Shown here piece after piece: positions 22,430 to 34,629 of a stretch of 62,000 bases of DNA. Origin of the DNA: Gnetum montanum. Lineage: Eukaryota > Streptophyta > Gnetopsida > Gnetales > Gnetaceae. Location of the stretch: positions 110,846 to 172,845 of the forward strand of contig MNCI01011971.1 in the NCBI GenBank assembly GCA_015680685.1, in the 5' to 3' direction. The notes under the pieces are model-generated. The model searched no databases. It was not told where the DNA came from and saw only the letters and a list, made by a program, of their open reading frames with translations. The position numbers and the translations under genes are program-made. Position 1 is the stretch's first letter. Each line of letters starts with the position of its first letter.

Positions 22430-24680
22430 TCCTATGCTCATTTAGACCCTTACTACACTTAAAGACCATGTTTAACTAATGCAAATAGTCCTAGAGGAGA
22501 TGGAGTAAGTCCTAGAACAAGGAGGAGCTCAAGGCCTAGGACCTCCTCCAATCCTAGAAGAGATAAATCAAGGGATCATAGGGGGAGATATAGTAGCCAT
22601 GGTGATTCTCCTAGTTCCCCATCTTCCTCTTCCACTTCAACATCTAGTTCTAACGAAGATGAACATAGGTATAGAAATAGGGATTAGTATGAAGATAGAA
22701 GTAGAAATAGATGAGATCATTAGTGTGAGCATGAACAAAATCATCATAATTAGATAACTAGAAATAGAAATTATCACCATGAAATATCTGATGATGATGG
22801 ACCCTTTTTCACTATTAGGAGCATGACGTAGATAACGAAGGTAGTTAGGATATCTCACGGGCATCAAAAGGAAATTCACATCAAAAGGCTTGATATGAAT
22901 AACATCCCTAAGTTTGTGAAAGGCTATAAATCAGACAACAACATCACTTAAAAGCCTTCAATGATGCCTGCATCTTGCAGAACATTGAGAGTGAGTGGCA
23001 AAAGCTGAAGCTCTTTCCTAGGACACTAGTTGACAAAGATAAAAGTTGGCATAGATTGTTAAAACCAAATTTAATCCATTGATGGTTCATAATGTTGGAA
23101 CTCTTCAATGAGAAATACCAAAACTATGTTAGAGTGTCTAACCGAAGAAAAAAAATCCAAGGATGGAGGCAAGAAAAACATGAATCCTTAAATGTGGCCT
23201 TGGATAGATGCTATTCAATACTACATAGATGCCTAGGCCATGATTTCTCTTAAAAAGAATAGATTTTCCACATCATAGATGGGCTTCATAACCAAATGAG
23301 AGAGAACCTTAGTATTTATGCCTAAGATTAGTTATTTGAATTGAAAGCCCATCAAATACAAAGGCTAGTTGAGCATGTGGCAAAAGAAGGGGAGCTATGT
23401 AAATGAGAGAATGTAGAGAAATATAACTAGGATCTAACTCTTTAAAAGAAATGGATCCATATCTATGATGAGGAATAAGATGTAGCTCTTGGTGAGGTGA
23501 TTTCACAAGAAATCTTGCTAATACAAAAGTCTATCGCTAAACTTAAGGAAAGAATGATAAGATGTGGGAGTTGATAAATGACAAAGTTACGACCTACGTG
23601 AAAACCATAGAGGAGAGGGTAATGCAAAAAGAATAAAGTGATCAAGATAAGAAGAGAAAAAATAACAAAGAAATAGGTATGAATACTTATCAACAAAAAG
23701 GGAAAATAGCTATATTTGAAGACGCTATAGACTCAACCATAGAAGAGGATGATGGATTTGACATCTACTGATATGACCATCTAAAGGGCTATTACCAAGT
23801 TATATTACATCTACAATAGTTTGGGGCTTTTGCTTTGAATCCCAAGTTCATACAAAAGCAAATTCCTAGGAAATTACCTTACTCACAAGGTAATTATAAA
23901 TAGTCCTACAACCAACCATACTATTCTAGTGGGACTTCCTATCAACCTTAAAGTTACTATAACTCAAAGTGGCAAGACCAATAGTTGTGGGGGATGCTAT
24001 CAACAAACCAATAATACCCTTATTTCTAGCTTGACTCATATGACTACTATGTTCAAAAACATTTTTCTCCAAATGGTTCTCCTTCCTTTACCTAGAATCA
24101 CTAATATTACTCTCTTGAATATCTTCAACTTGTAGAATCTTCTGTGAGATCACCATCTCAAACGTATTATCCTCCATGACATCCTCAATGTTCTCATACT
24201 CCCCTATACCATATGTCATCACCAACAACATAGGATGGATTGACATGACAACATTAATGTAAGAATGCCACTTGTGCTACAAGCATACATATAAATGATA
24301 ATGCTAGTCAATCTCAACCATACTCTTGAAAACATTCTTTCTTTAGGATAATTTCTGAACATAAGAAAAAAATCGTAGACCTATTTTCTCATCAAAACTA
24401 GCATAAGGCCAACCTAGTGCAACATCCTTCCTTACCAAAACAATGTCTCCCAATCCTATGCAAGATCCAAAATCCATTACTATGCAAATGCAAAACAAAA
24501 TAGATGAACCTATCACTGTGGAGAGATAGGCAATTCTATACATTACTACTAAAAATGAAGGGTGTAGTTGTAGATTGAACTTCCAAATTGTTGACACAAT
24601 CATTACACCAATCCATAACAAATGTGAAAAATAAGTGTGTGCACAAGCAAGAGTAGGGGTCACTAAATTAAACGACACAC
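22430..24680 (+). pseudogene. Element B gag (and start of protease region), degenerate
   Basis: Begins with an Arg/Ser/Asp-rich segment (RTRRSSRPRTSSNP near 22,510-22,560, then SSPSSSSTSTSSSNEDEH). The gag capsid domain follows at 22,890-23,420: DMNNIPKFVKGYKSDNN, WQKLKLFPRTLV, LELFNEKYQNYVRVSNRR, KIQGWRQEKHESLNVALDR, and HQIQRLVEHVAKEGEL. These match Retrotrans_gag blocks and the copies in C and D. The N terminus present in C (28,336-28,500) is missing. The C-terminal part near 23,800-24,130 is Tyr/Gln/Pro rich. It is broken by several stops. Confidence 0.75.
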
Positions 24681-24930
24681 AATGGTAAACAACTAAGAAC
24701 TTTCAGTTTTCTAAAACATGCATGGAACAATCTAAATCATTTATTAATTCCCATTCTAATAAAATTACCTCAACTAAGAACTTACAAATGGAAATACTAA
24801 ACCATAATCATACATCAACAGTAAGAGGAACTAAGGACTTAGATGATAAAAATTCAATTACCATCACAATTATATGGGATGATAATAGATAAACTAAATG
24901 ACTAAGGATGGCAAGTAAGAGACCTCAAGT

Positions 24931-26109
24931 GTATGATCTAGGGAACTAGGTTGCATTTTCTAAACACTTGTCCATGAGTTCAGTCATGGGGAAGATGCCT
25001 TATCTTGATTCAAGAATTAATAAGTGTTTTATAATTTTTTTATAATGCTTTTTGATTTCTAATTTCTTGATATACCTTTTCACATTTCTTAATACATTTT
25101 TAATTTTTTTATACTTTTTAATTTTTAATAATTTCTTAACTCTTTAGCATTTTTCTATTCTTTGATGATTTTTCATTCTTTACATCTTTTTTCATTCTTA
25201 CAATATTTTTCATACTCTATTTTCATTTTCTTAGTACATATTTTTTATTGTTGATAAAACACACAAAGAATAAGGAAAGATGTAGTCCAATAAGGTGAAG
25301 ATTTCTCTATATTATCAAGTCATAAGGGACTGATTATTTGTATAGTGAGACCACAACATTCATCCACCCATTCCATTAATAAAAGGTTCTTACCATGGCC
25401 ATAATTATATTATTTTTATAATAAAACTAGGAATATAGTTGTGATCATTATGCTTGGACCAAAAAGTGAAAAACTAAGTGGTAATGTAAAGGGTGTGACA
25501 TCAAGAGGATTTGTGGATTTTCTTGAATTATTGTTGTAAGTCCTATCCTATTGCTAAGAAAGTATTATATCCTTGTAGATCTAATGAAAAATAAAAGTTA
25601 GAGTACAATAAGTGTTGCCTTACCATGTCACTAAAAAGACATGTTACCCATGCCTGAAGGTAGTCCTCTAGTAAGGTTGACACAATAAATAATAATAATA
25701 ATAAAATAAATGCACAAGAATAAATTTTGAGGGGTTCCATTAGAAAGACATGTTACCCATGCTTAAAGGTAGGTGGCTTCTTGGGAATCTAAAATGTAGA
25801 AAAAAAAGTGCAATGAATAAACTCCTCCCTTGGGCAATACACCAAGTGATGATACTTCTTACAATAGTGATAGTCTTATAATTGTAACTTCAAGAGATGA
25901 AACAATGAGATGTCATTGGAATGTGGTGTAGACTTGGTTTGAATCTTGAATAGAAAGGCTAATAATTATGTTAACCACTAATAAAACACAAGAATTCATT
26001 ATGCCTATGGTAAGATACCTCACGTCCCAAGTTCAACAATCCCTTCTCTAGTCCATCTCACCTCATTGTATAGTTAATTATAACTTATGGTTTTATATAA
26101 TATAGCATT
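24931..26109 (+). other. Element B post-integrase-like noncoding region
   Basis: Colinear with 44,041-45,100 of element D: CAGTCATGGGGAAGATG (24,981), a T-rich tract (25,020-25,250), ACAAAGAATAAGG and AAAGACATGTTACCCATGC (25,744). In D it follows integrase, so B has lost everything between its protease region and this point. An (AAT)n run lies at 25,685-25,706. Confidence 0.55.
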
Positions 26110-26938
26110 ATTTTTCTAATTTGGCAATACTAACATGTATGTTATGGGTGCAATGATATCAAATACATGATATCATGACTTCTATGTAAGCCTATGAATA
26201 CACATTTGGGTGCACAAGAAGGGGGTGTTAGAAGTTAGTGTTAGATTAGAGTCATTTTGTCATTTCTACTTCATCTAGACTCTTTCCCTAATTCATGCCT
26301 TCAATGTGATGACTGTAATTGTACAGAACCTTTATTCAAGTGTGACGCACTTGGACACACACATGACAGACAATAAAGATTGAGATTACTTCATCATTGC
26401 AACATTCACTTAGTCTTAATGGCTTACTACTATTGTTATTTATTATTTTCCTAATTAATATTTCTTTACCTTCATTTACTATCCCTGTTATTAAATGTAG
26501 AATAAGTATGACTTAATCACAAGCATTTAACTCTGACTACTTGGTAACTTAGTAACATATCTAGGAGTGCTTAAGTAATATATGCTTGGTAATCCCAGAA
26601 GTAGTACACGAGGTCCGAGATGTGTATAGATGATTAAGGACAAATGCTCGTCACACTTAGGCTAGCTTAGATTCTCTTCTCTCACTCCCTCTTAGCTTAA
26701 AACAAAGTAATTTTCCATTGCCTCTAGGAGTAGCACTAGTTTAGGCCCACATCATACACCTCACTCTAGACTACACCATACGAGACAAAGCAAATACTAG
26801 TCCAAGTGGGAAGACAACAAACTACAATCAATGTGTAACTATCTAGATACCACAACTAGCCCATTTGTGGAGTTTGACCAGATTTTGTGTGAATGCTCAT
26901 ATTCGTATGGTTGAGTGTAGGGTACCTAGCCACTCATC
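26110..26938 (+). repeat. 3' LTR of element B (type II, 5'-truncated)
   Basis: Contains TATGAATACACATTTGGGTGC, ACTTGGACACACACATGACA with CAATAAAG, and ends CCACTCATCA, matching the R and U5 parts of 5309-5815 and the end of 21,725-22,178. The TGATGAATC start is not present; the left border is approximate. Confidence 0.6.
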
Positions 26939-27301
26939 ACTTGGTAACCTAGTAATGGTTACATGAGCCTAAGGTTCGTACTATAAGCCAAGATTGGATG
27001 CTCATCACTCTAGGCTAGAGTAGATTTACATTATCATCATTACTTAGATTTATATTTCTATTCTCAACTTCTACCATATTCACAACTAGAAGTATTAAAG
27101 GCCAAACAACAACAATTATCATATGCCTCACTTTGGACTAAATCATACATGACAAAGCAACCACTTGTCCAAGTGGGAAGATAACATCTTGTGATTAATG
27201 CTTAATAATCTGGATACCACAACTACTCTTATTCATGGAATTTTATTGAATCATACATAAACACTTGTGATTTGTATGGTTGGCTGTAGGGGGTACATGC
27301 T
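26939..27301 (+). repeat. Duplicated U5 end of LTR type II, interrupted by element C
   Basis: Repeats 26,541-26,938 in order: ACTTGGTAAC(C/T)TAGTAA, GATTGGATGCTCATCAC, CCTCACTTTGGACTAAATC, AAGCAACCACTTGTCCAAG, and GGTTGGCTGTAGGGGGTAC. It stops at ATGCT where C begins, and CTCATTA after C (35,476-35,482) completes it. This is a tandem duplication of the LTR 3' part. Confidence 0.6.
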
Positions 27302-28188
27302 TGATGAGTTGTGCATTAGCCATATCAATAGGATCCCATCAATGTGATCCTATCGACATAATCCCATTGAGGGAATCCCTTCAATGCAATCCCATTTATG
27401 GAATCCCTTTGATGGAATCTCATCAATGTAGGGTTTGCTACATCAATGAGTACTTGTCGATGTAGCACTCTGTCTTGCTTATAAATGTGCATACATTCAT
27501 TGCATTTATAGCATTCATTTATTATTAACATAAAAAAGCTCTTGTAGTTTATTCTTTCAATAGTTAGAATATTTTCTAAGTGCCCATAGTAGAAGTGAGG
27601 AGTGTACTAGATCTTTATTCAAGCACTAATGCACTTGAGCACCTCAGTGTGAATGGCAATAAAGTTGAGCTTTATTCATAAACCTTGAAACACTTAGACC
27701 TACCTTAATTTTTACTTAATGCCTTTAATATTCATGGAGTTTACCTTAATGCATTCAACTAATCAATTAACTTCAAATAATAAATACAAATAAGTACAAT
27801 AATCTTGAGCATATGATTAATGCTTTGTAACCTCGTAGCATTGTACCATGTTTAGGATGTGTAAGAAAAATAGGAATGGATGCTTATGTTAGGATTAGCT
27901 AAGAATTATTTATTCATTAGATTAATTATATATTTAATTACTTAATTTTTAGCAATTAGGATAATTAAACAAAAAACATAAAAGTGATAAAAATCATATG
28001 TCTTAGCTATACTTAACCATACCTTTGTAATTCACAAGTGAAATTGAGAAGACAATGATCATGTCCATTAGATTTACTACCTAGAACTAGTGTACTTAGA
28101 GAGCTAAAGTCTACAGAATTCAACTGGATCACTTAGTAAATGCTAGTGATTCATATGTTTGGGCATAGGGACTACTCGCTACTCATCA
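27302..28188 (+). repeat. 5' LTR of element C (type I)
   Basis: TGATGAGTTGTG to CTACTCATCA, 887 bp. Compared with the 3' LTR (840 bp), its U3 contains a longer tandem run at 27,325-27,425. A TATA-like CTTATAAATGTGCATAC lies at 27,479 and CAATAAAG at 27,658. Confidence 0.85.
27325..27425 (+). repeat. Short tandem repeat in LTR C U3
   Basis: About six imperfect ~16-bp units around GGATCCCATCAATGTG / GGAATCCCTTCAATGC. The 3' LTR has only two or three (34,655-34,690). The same motif appears at 61,023-61,065 in element E. Confidence 0.65.
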
Positions 28189-28189
28189 T

Positions 28190-28208
28190 TTGTGTTGTTA
28201 TCAGGGAC
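28190..28208 (+). promoter_or_regulatory. Primer-binding site of element C
   Basis: TTGTGTTGTTATCAGGGAC, one base after the LTR. Its differences from the Athila tRNA-Asp site are largely transitions at former CpG positions. Confidence 0.55.
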
Positions 28209-28335
28209 TTTGGTTAATTATGTATGCTACCTAGAAGTTGGTGGAATTATATAACGATGTTGTAATGAACCCTAAAGTCAACATAATTAAGAATAATAAT
28301 AGTAATAGAAGTAGAATATTCTTCTTCCAATCTAA

Positions 28336-30520
28336 TATGGCTTTTTCTCATAGGGAAGATTCTCTACCACCATATGAAGGTGGATCCAATCAACAAAGGC
28401 ATGAAGGATCAAAACCACCTATGCCCCAACAACGTAGAGTGATCTATACTCATCCTGATGAGTATGTTCCAAACATCACCTTCATCCCGAATTAGGATGA
28501 ATAGCTATGGTGGAGGGACATGGAGGGCAACATTGTGTTGTCACATGATCAATTAGTTCTTGCAATGTTGCTCCAAACTTTCATGAAATTAAGCATTATA
28601 GGGCTCAATGCTAAGTATGTTGTGTAGAACTATTACTATCAGCATTATCATCCCACTGAGGCATAATGAAAGAAAGATCAACAATAGGAGATTCTCTAGA
28701 AGGCATAAAATGAAAAATGGTTCATAAAACCTTTGTTCCTTCTAGGATGGAAGGAAGGTGAGGATATGTTCTTTGGGGATTCTCAAAACACTAATTATCC
28801 TCATCTATTATTTAATGAAGGGAACCCTAACTATAGTTTATAGTCCACTATAAACAATCTTGGTTTAAGGAAGAATGGGTCCCATGACCATGGCTACTCC
28901 AAAGGAAGGAGTCAAGGCAAGAAGCAAGACAAGCACCATAACAAAGATAAGATGATGATAAAATCCATAATTAAAGAAGTGGGAGTATTAGGCACCATTC
29001 TCTTAATAGTCCTACTTCCTCTTCACCATCTTCATTCTCATCTTCGTCCTCCTTCAGCTCCAACTAAAGCCGTAGAGGGTGAGACCATGATAGAGATGAC
29101 TAGTGAGATAGAGATGATTACATGGCCCATTGGAATAGTAGAGATCAAGGGCATGGGAAATCAAGAGAGGTTCATCATCATGAAAAAATGGACAATAGAG
29201 GGCATCATAGGCATCATGGTCATCCAAAGATCTATGACATATGATGAGCATTTGATTGCAAAAAGAAACATGCTAACATTGCAGAGGTCATGAGGATTCC
29301 AATGAGACATGTGAAAGATAGCAGAATCAAAATATTGAATATGAAAAATATCCCCAAGTTCGAAGGGAAATACAATTATGATCCATAAAATCATCTTCAA
29401 TTCTTTCATGATGCCTGTGCCTTGCATAATGTTGAAAATGAATGGAAAAAATTGAAGTTATTTCCTAGGACACTCATCAATGAGGCTGAAAACTGGTATT
29501 GGTCCTTAGAACAAAAATAAATTAGAAGAGGGAGTATAATGTTTGAACTCTTCAATCATAAGTATCAAATATACTTCTGAGTATCTAATCTAAGGAAGTA
29601 GGTGGAGATAAGAAACACTTAAATCATTGGATGTGGTCATGGGTAGACATTACTTTCTATTACATAGATGCATAGGCCATGGCTTTTCTCAATGTAAGTA
29701 GCTCTACCATGTCATAGATGGGGTCAAAACTAAAAAAAGAAGAACTCTTGGGGTCTATGCCCAATGGATACTTCTATAATTAAGGGTCTATCAAATCCAA
29801 AGGTTGATTAAGTAGGTGGCCAAAGAATAAGGTGAGTTGAGAAAAAGAGAAAGTGTAGATGAGTACAACTAAGATTTTTCCATCCATAAAAGGGAGGTTA
29901 GGTTTTGTGACAATGAGGAGGAGGCACAACTTCATGAAGTGATGTAATCTAAGATATTTCTGGTACAAAAATATATTTTAAAAATATTAGCCAAGGTAAA
30001 CAAAATATGGGATTCTTTGGATGAAAAATTCTAAACCAGCTTTAGAATGCTAAAGAGTCTAAAGAGCAAAGTAGTGGTTGTGATTGAAAGGAGAATGAAG
30101 GAATTTGAAAAGGCCCATCAAAGTGGTAAGGGCAAAGTTAGTGTCATTAAAGAGGTTTTGGAATTTGAGATAGATGATGATGATGGGTGTGACATTTGCC
30201 ACTATGAGCATCCTAAGGGATGTTACCCCATTGTGTCACACTTGCAAGAGTCTAGGATGTATGCACTAAATCCTAGATTGGCAAGAAGGTAAGCATCCAT
30301 AAGGTTTTCTTATCCTCAAGGCAACTATAGGCAATTCCACCAACAATAAGCCTACTATCCCAATGGATCTCCATCCTAATCTCATGAGAAACACCAATAG
30401 TGGTAGCATCCATAGTCATGGGGGATGCCACCACCAAAATAGTAGTATCCTTATCGATAGCTAGATTCATATGGGTACTATGTTCAACAACTAGTTTTTC
30501 CATGTGACTCTTCTAGTCAT
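28336..30520 (+). pseudogene. Element C gag (degenerate)
   Basis: ATG at 28,336 (MAFSHREDSLPPYEGG), then VIYTHPDEYVPNITFIPN, the N-terminal block shared with A and D. A charged Ser/His-rich linker with frameshifts follows (28,880-29,110). Capsid blocks appear at 29,330-29,840: NMKNIPKFEGKYNYD, NEWKKLKLFPRTLINE, FELFNHKYQ. DKLWDSFDEKF-like and DDDDGCDICHYEHPKGC occur at 30,000-30,230. The last resembles a Cys/His zinc-binding motif (C..C..H....C) and is shared with D (39,820-39,870). Stops are frequent, mostly TAG for Gln. Confidence 0.75.
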
Positions 30521-30524
30521 GTTT

Positions 30525-31220
30525 CACTGTTAAGTACTGTATGAAATGGATGAAAGCTACAGTCATAAATAATTGCACATATTCTATGGATGCTTATTTT
30601 ATACAAGAATATGTTGTAAATAGGTTTGGAATTCCATGTGCACTTATTTCTGATAATGATATTCATTTTATAACCACTACCTTTTAGAAGTTCATGCAAC
30701 ACTTGGAGGTTGAGCATAAATTAATAATAGGTTAAAAATAGGGAGATCATAAAAATACTAACCTAAACTATTAGTAAATATAGGAGGGATAAGAACATGA
30801 AAATCAACAATGCCATTTGGGCCTACCACTCCACTTGGAAACTTCCTATTAGCAACTCTCACTATGAGATTGTGTATGGAAAGTTACCAATACTTCTAAT
30901 GCAAATAAAGCTCTATACACTATTAGTAGTGTGTGACCTTCACCTTGATCTAATTTTAGCACAAAAGAAAAAGATTGATGAACCTCAACCTGCTAGATGA
31001 GAACTAATTGGTAGTGCTATCATCTAATGAGCTACACAAGGCATTCAACAAGCAATGTCATGATCTTAGAATTAGAAAAGTGAAATTTTAACCAAGAAAT
31101 TGGGTCCTATACTAGAATCCTACACACATGCCACAAAGAACCAAGTTTTAGAAATTTTGGGAGGGGCTTTATATTATATATGAAATTTTTACACATGTCA
31201 CACACTTGTCTAATTACCTT
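30525..31220 (+). pseudogene. Element C integrase fragment (degenerate)
   Basis: Plus frames give CMKWMKATVINNCTYS, NRFGIPCALISDNDIHF with the second catalytic Asp of the DDE core, then KFMQHLEVEHKL. Later WAYHSTWKLPISNSHYEIVY and the GKLPILL block follow, as in the integrase C-terminal region of D (43,550-43,640). The N-terminal zinc-binding part and the first catalytic Asp are missing because of the deletion. Confidence 0.7.
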
Positions 31221-31258
31221 GGTTCTTTAGTCCTACAACTACCAGAGGTGAGTTCTAT

Positions 31259-31547
31259 GTCATGGGGGCCACAAACCTTAGCTTTTTGATGAATTTTGTT
31301 TTTGAATTTTTTCTAACTCCAATAAGGTTTAATTAACAAAATAATATTAAAATTACTAATTTATGATAATTAAACCTTTCTAATGAACTCTAGTAGACAT
31401 TAAAATGAAATAATAATAAAATAATTTTAAAATAATCAATCTACCATGACCACAACTTAACCAAGTGTAACTGGCCAAAGAGACAAGGTACATAAATGTT
31501 ATAAGATACACATCACATGCTAATCCTTAATTATGTTGTGATTGTAA
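31259..31547 (+). other. Leader of the extra ORF in element C
   Basis: TCATGGGGGCCACAAACCTTAG opens a ~290 bp noncoding segment that is conserved in D (45,677-45,960) and E (minus, 60,846-60,560). Shared parts include AACTCC(A/C)(T/A)AAGGTTTA, AACCTTTC(T/A)AATGAACTC and CAAGTGTAACT. Conservation of a noncoding leader suggests a splice acceptor or RNA signal, but none is proved. Confidence 0.5.
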
Positions 31548-34200
31548 ATGGCACCTAAAGGAAAGCATGGGCTTGAGGTGAAACCATCCCAACTAAGGGA
31601 CAAGTGGCCTAGAACCAAAAGGGATCAATAGCTAGAATAACCCTAGGAGCATGCAGTTGAGGCCCATGCAACAAGACCTCTTTGGAAGGAGCTCAAAGTG
31701 GAATATGTTCAATAGATTCCCAAAGCTGCAACAAAGCAAGAACAGCAAAATGAGACACCAAGACCAAGGCCAAACCTTAAGGTTACTTTGATGAAGGTCT
31801 GCTTAAGATAAATCATGTCTAAGGAGGTTTAAAAATCTATTCTTCAAGAGCTAAAATTTGGAACCTTCCTGGAGTTTTCTCCACTAGATGTCAAAACCCA
31901 ACTTTCGAACTCTCCCATGTTTCCCATCATCACTTATAGTGGTGAGTGATACATGAGAGAGACATATCTCTTTGGATCAACAGGTAGCTCGATGCCAAAA
32001 TGAAGATCAAGGACATGACTGTGTCCTACTCGGTGGAGGCCATCTCTTAGGCCCTTGGGTTGCCTAAAACTAGGGAAACCTTGGTGAAAATTCCAATGTA
32101 GGTAGATCCAGGTGTGAAAAAAGAATGGATCTATTGGTGCTATGGAGTTGAATAGAAGGAGTATGATGTGCTCATAATGCTAGAACTAGCATCTTTATGA
32201 TCATACACTTTTACCTTAATTTAATGATGAGGCTAAGCAAGGTGACAACCTTTTCTTCTTGTACATGCACCACTCTAAGTAAGAAATTCCCAATCAACCT
32301 TCCATAGCTAATCTCTCTCAAGATAGAGAAGCACTTCAAGAAGAATGAACATGGAAGAAAGGTAATTTCCTTTCTATTCTTAATCAGAAAATTATACAAA
32401 AGGGGAAGGATATTCCACTATTCAAATAATGTTCTTTTTCATGATCCTATCACTTCTTAGGTAGAGATGATAAAAGATAAAGTGCCTACCAAGGTAGTTT
32501 AAGAAGAGGAGCAGCCACCACCACCACCACCCACTCATCAAACAACACTAGAATCCTACACTTCCATTGAGTGCATGTGCAAAATCTATGAGCAACTCTT
32601 GTAGTAGCAATAGGCAAGATCGATAAATGGTGAACAATCTATTTACCGACCAAACTTGAGCCATCTAAATGAGGGAATTCATACAATAAGTTGGTTGAAT
32701 GACACAGTGCGAACTTTCTTTGCCTAATGAATGTAGGTGCTTATAACCTCAAATCCTAGTGCCCAAGAGATAACGATCTCCATTCCAAAATAGCAGCAAT
32801 TCCCAAAAATTTCTAGAGATGTGACTACCTTCTTAGTGTACCTAGGGAGGGGTGATGGGACAAATATCTTTTTGATGTTGGTGGCTGATCAAGTGGGTAA
32901 AGCCCTAAATGTTCTTGTGATATCTATGTTAATATTGCTACACTTAGAGATGTGTAGACTTCTATAGGAGTGACAAGTGGGAGGTTCAATGTAGCACAAT
33001 ACGACGAGTTATTGGAATGACTAGTGAAAACTTGACAACCAATTCCATAGGTCTTTGACCTTTCATATGACATCATTGCTACCTAGTCAGTGCTGTTGGA
33101 GGCAAGGGGAAAGTGAATCATCATAGAGGTTCAACTTGAAACAACCAAATATGAGAATCTATGATTGGATGTGGAACTTGCAAAAAATAGAGCTCACCTT
33201 GTTGATTCCATGATACTCAGCTAAGAAATGACTAATGATGAAGTCTTTTAGTAGCTACAGTCCAAAATTTAAGAGGCTAAGCAAAGGAGTTGACAATCTT
33301 TGACTAGTCCTTAGTTGATGCCATCATCTATAACATTTAGAAGGACATGTTGGAGGTTTGTAGGGAGAATGCAAATCTTATCAAGGATAATCATTACCTA
33401 CATACTATCAAGCTTCAAAAGAAGTAAATGGTTGAATATATGAGATAGCACCAAGAGCAACTTACCAAGATGAAAATAGACCTAAGAAGGTTGGTAGCAG
33501 AGAACTGTAATCTCTTAATGGAGGAGGTATATGCCCTTCACCATAAGCTTGTAATTAAAATAACTACCTGGAAGAATGAGGTCCTTAAATTTGAAAGGAT
33601 TAAAAACCATTACAAGAACCAGGTCAACTTGTAGAAGGAGATCAATGAAAATAAATCAAACTAGTGAAAGCCAGGGTGAATGAGGTCCTTCAATAACTTA
33701 AACAAGGAGGTGACGTGTGACAACCTATCTTTGATGGGTTGAACATTTACAACAAGGTAGAAATCCACCTCAAGAAGCTACAAATTGAGGATATGATCAA
33801 AAACATGGAGCTTGCCAACTTCCACTATGTAAACATGGCAATGCTGATTATGAGAAGGCTAAGGTTAGATTTGAAAAAGTAGGTGGCTAGCTCAAAATTA
33901 TTGTACGAGGCCAAGTTCAAGCATCATAAGGAGGTAAAGTAGAAACTTGAAATGGAAAATTATAAACTCAATGTTCTTAGGCAATGCTTCACTAACCAAA
34001 AATCCATAGCTAAGAGCCTAGCTTGAAGGATGAATGACTAATAGAAGCTATAGAATGCTGTCAAGGCATATGATGTTAAATAGAAGATATTCGTAGCCTA
34101 ATTCATCAATGTGAAGGAGTTGTTCCTTGAAATGCCTTGTTCATGGGATATTCTAGTACCAATCCACCTTGGTGATGCTGCGTGGACCATGTATAATGCT
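31548..34200 (+). pseudogene. Extra ORF of element C in the env-like position; coiled-coil-rich, function unknown
   Basis: Begins MAPKGKHGLEVKPS (31,548). A globular-looking N-terminal half includes SPMFPIITYSGE, ETYLFGS (31,910-31,975), DMTVSYSVEAIS, and FPINLP, KIEKHFKKNEHGRK (32,290-32,360). A Pro-rich QPPPPPPTHQTT linker lies at 32,510-32,545. The C-terminal half (33,000-34,090) is rich in Glu, Lys and Leu with heptad spacing, for example NLLMEEVYALHHKLVIK. Element E has the same protein on the minus strand with different stops, so both descend from a once-coding ORF. Athila elements often carry an env-like ORF here, but I see no signal peptide or clear membrane anchor, so I do not call it an envelope protein. 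TAG stops are many. Confidence 0.65.
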
Positions 34201-34617
34201 TAAAGTAAGGAGAAGAAGATGAAATCATTGCTAGATGCTTTTTGTTTTCCCCCAACATTTGTAGCTGTATTTGGATAGCCACAACCACAACCTCAACCTC
34301 AACCACAATAATCAAATGCACTAAAGGTAAGATAAGGTCCTTTAGCATCTCAAATTCCTCTACTACTTGGAATCATTTGATTTTCTTCCTCATCTTCAAG
34401 TTGCTAGAGGATTTGTGCTATCAGTTTTATCATGGTGTTAAATTTTTTTATCATGAACACAAAATTTGATAAAAGTTGTTGATCTATATACTTGGAGAAC
34501 TTAGCATCTGTGTGTGTTTATTTGCATTAGTGTGACTATTAATAATCCCATACCTTTCTAAACTTTATTAAAAAACTTTTTTCTCCTTTGCTTCACTTAA
34601 GGATGAGTTTTCATTTA

Positions 34618-34629
34618 GTCATGGGGGTA
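34618..34629 (+). promoter_or_regulatory. Polypurine tract of element C
   Basis: AGTCATGGGGGTA lies directly before the 3' LTR. The same TCATGGGG core also opens the extra ORF leader and follows integrase in B and D. Confidence 0.55.

Noticed and set aside
31548-34200. Retroviral envelope gene
   Set aside because: Position fits the env-like ORF of Athila elements, but no signal peptide, membrane anchor or cleavage site is visible; it is described only as an extra ORF.
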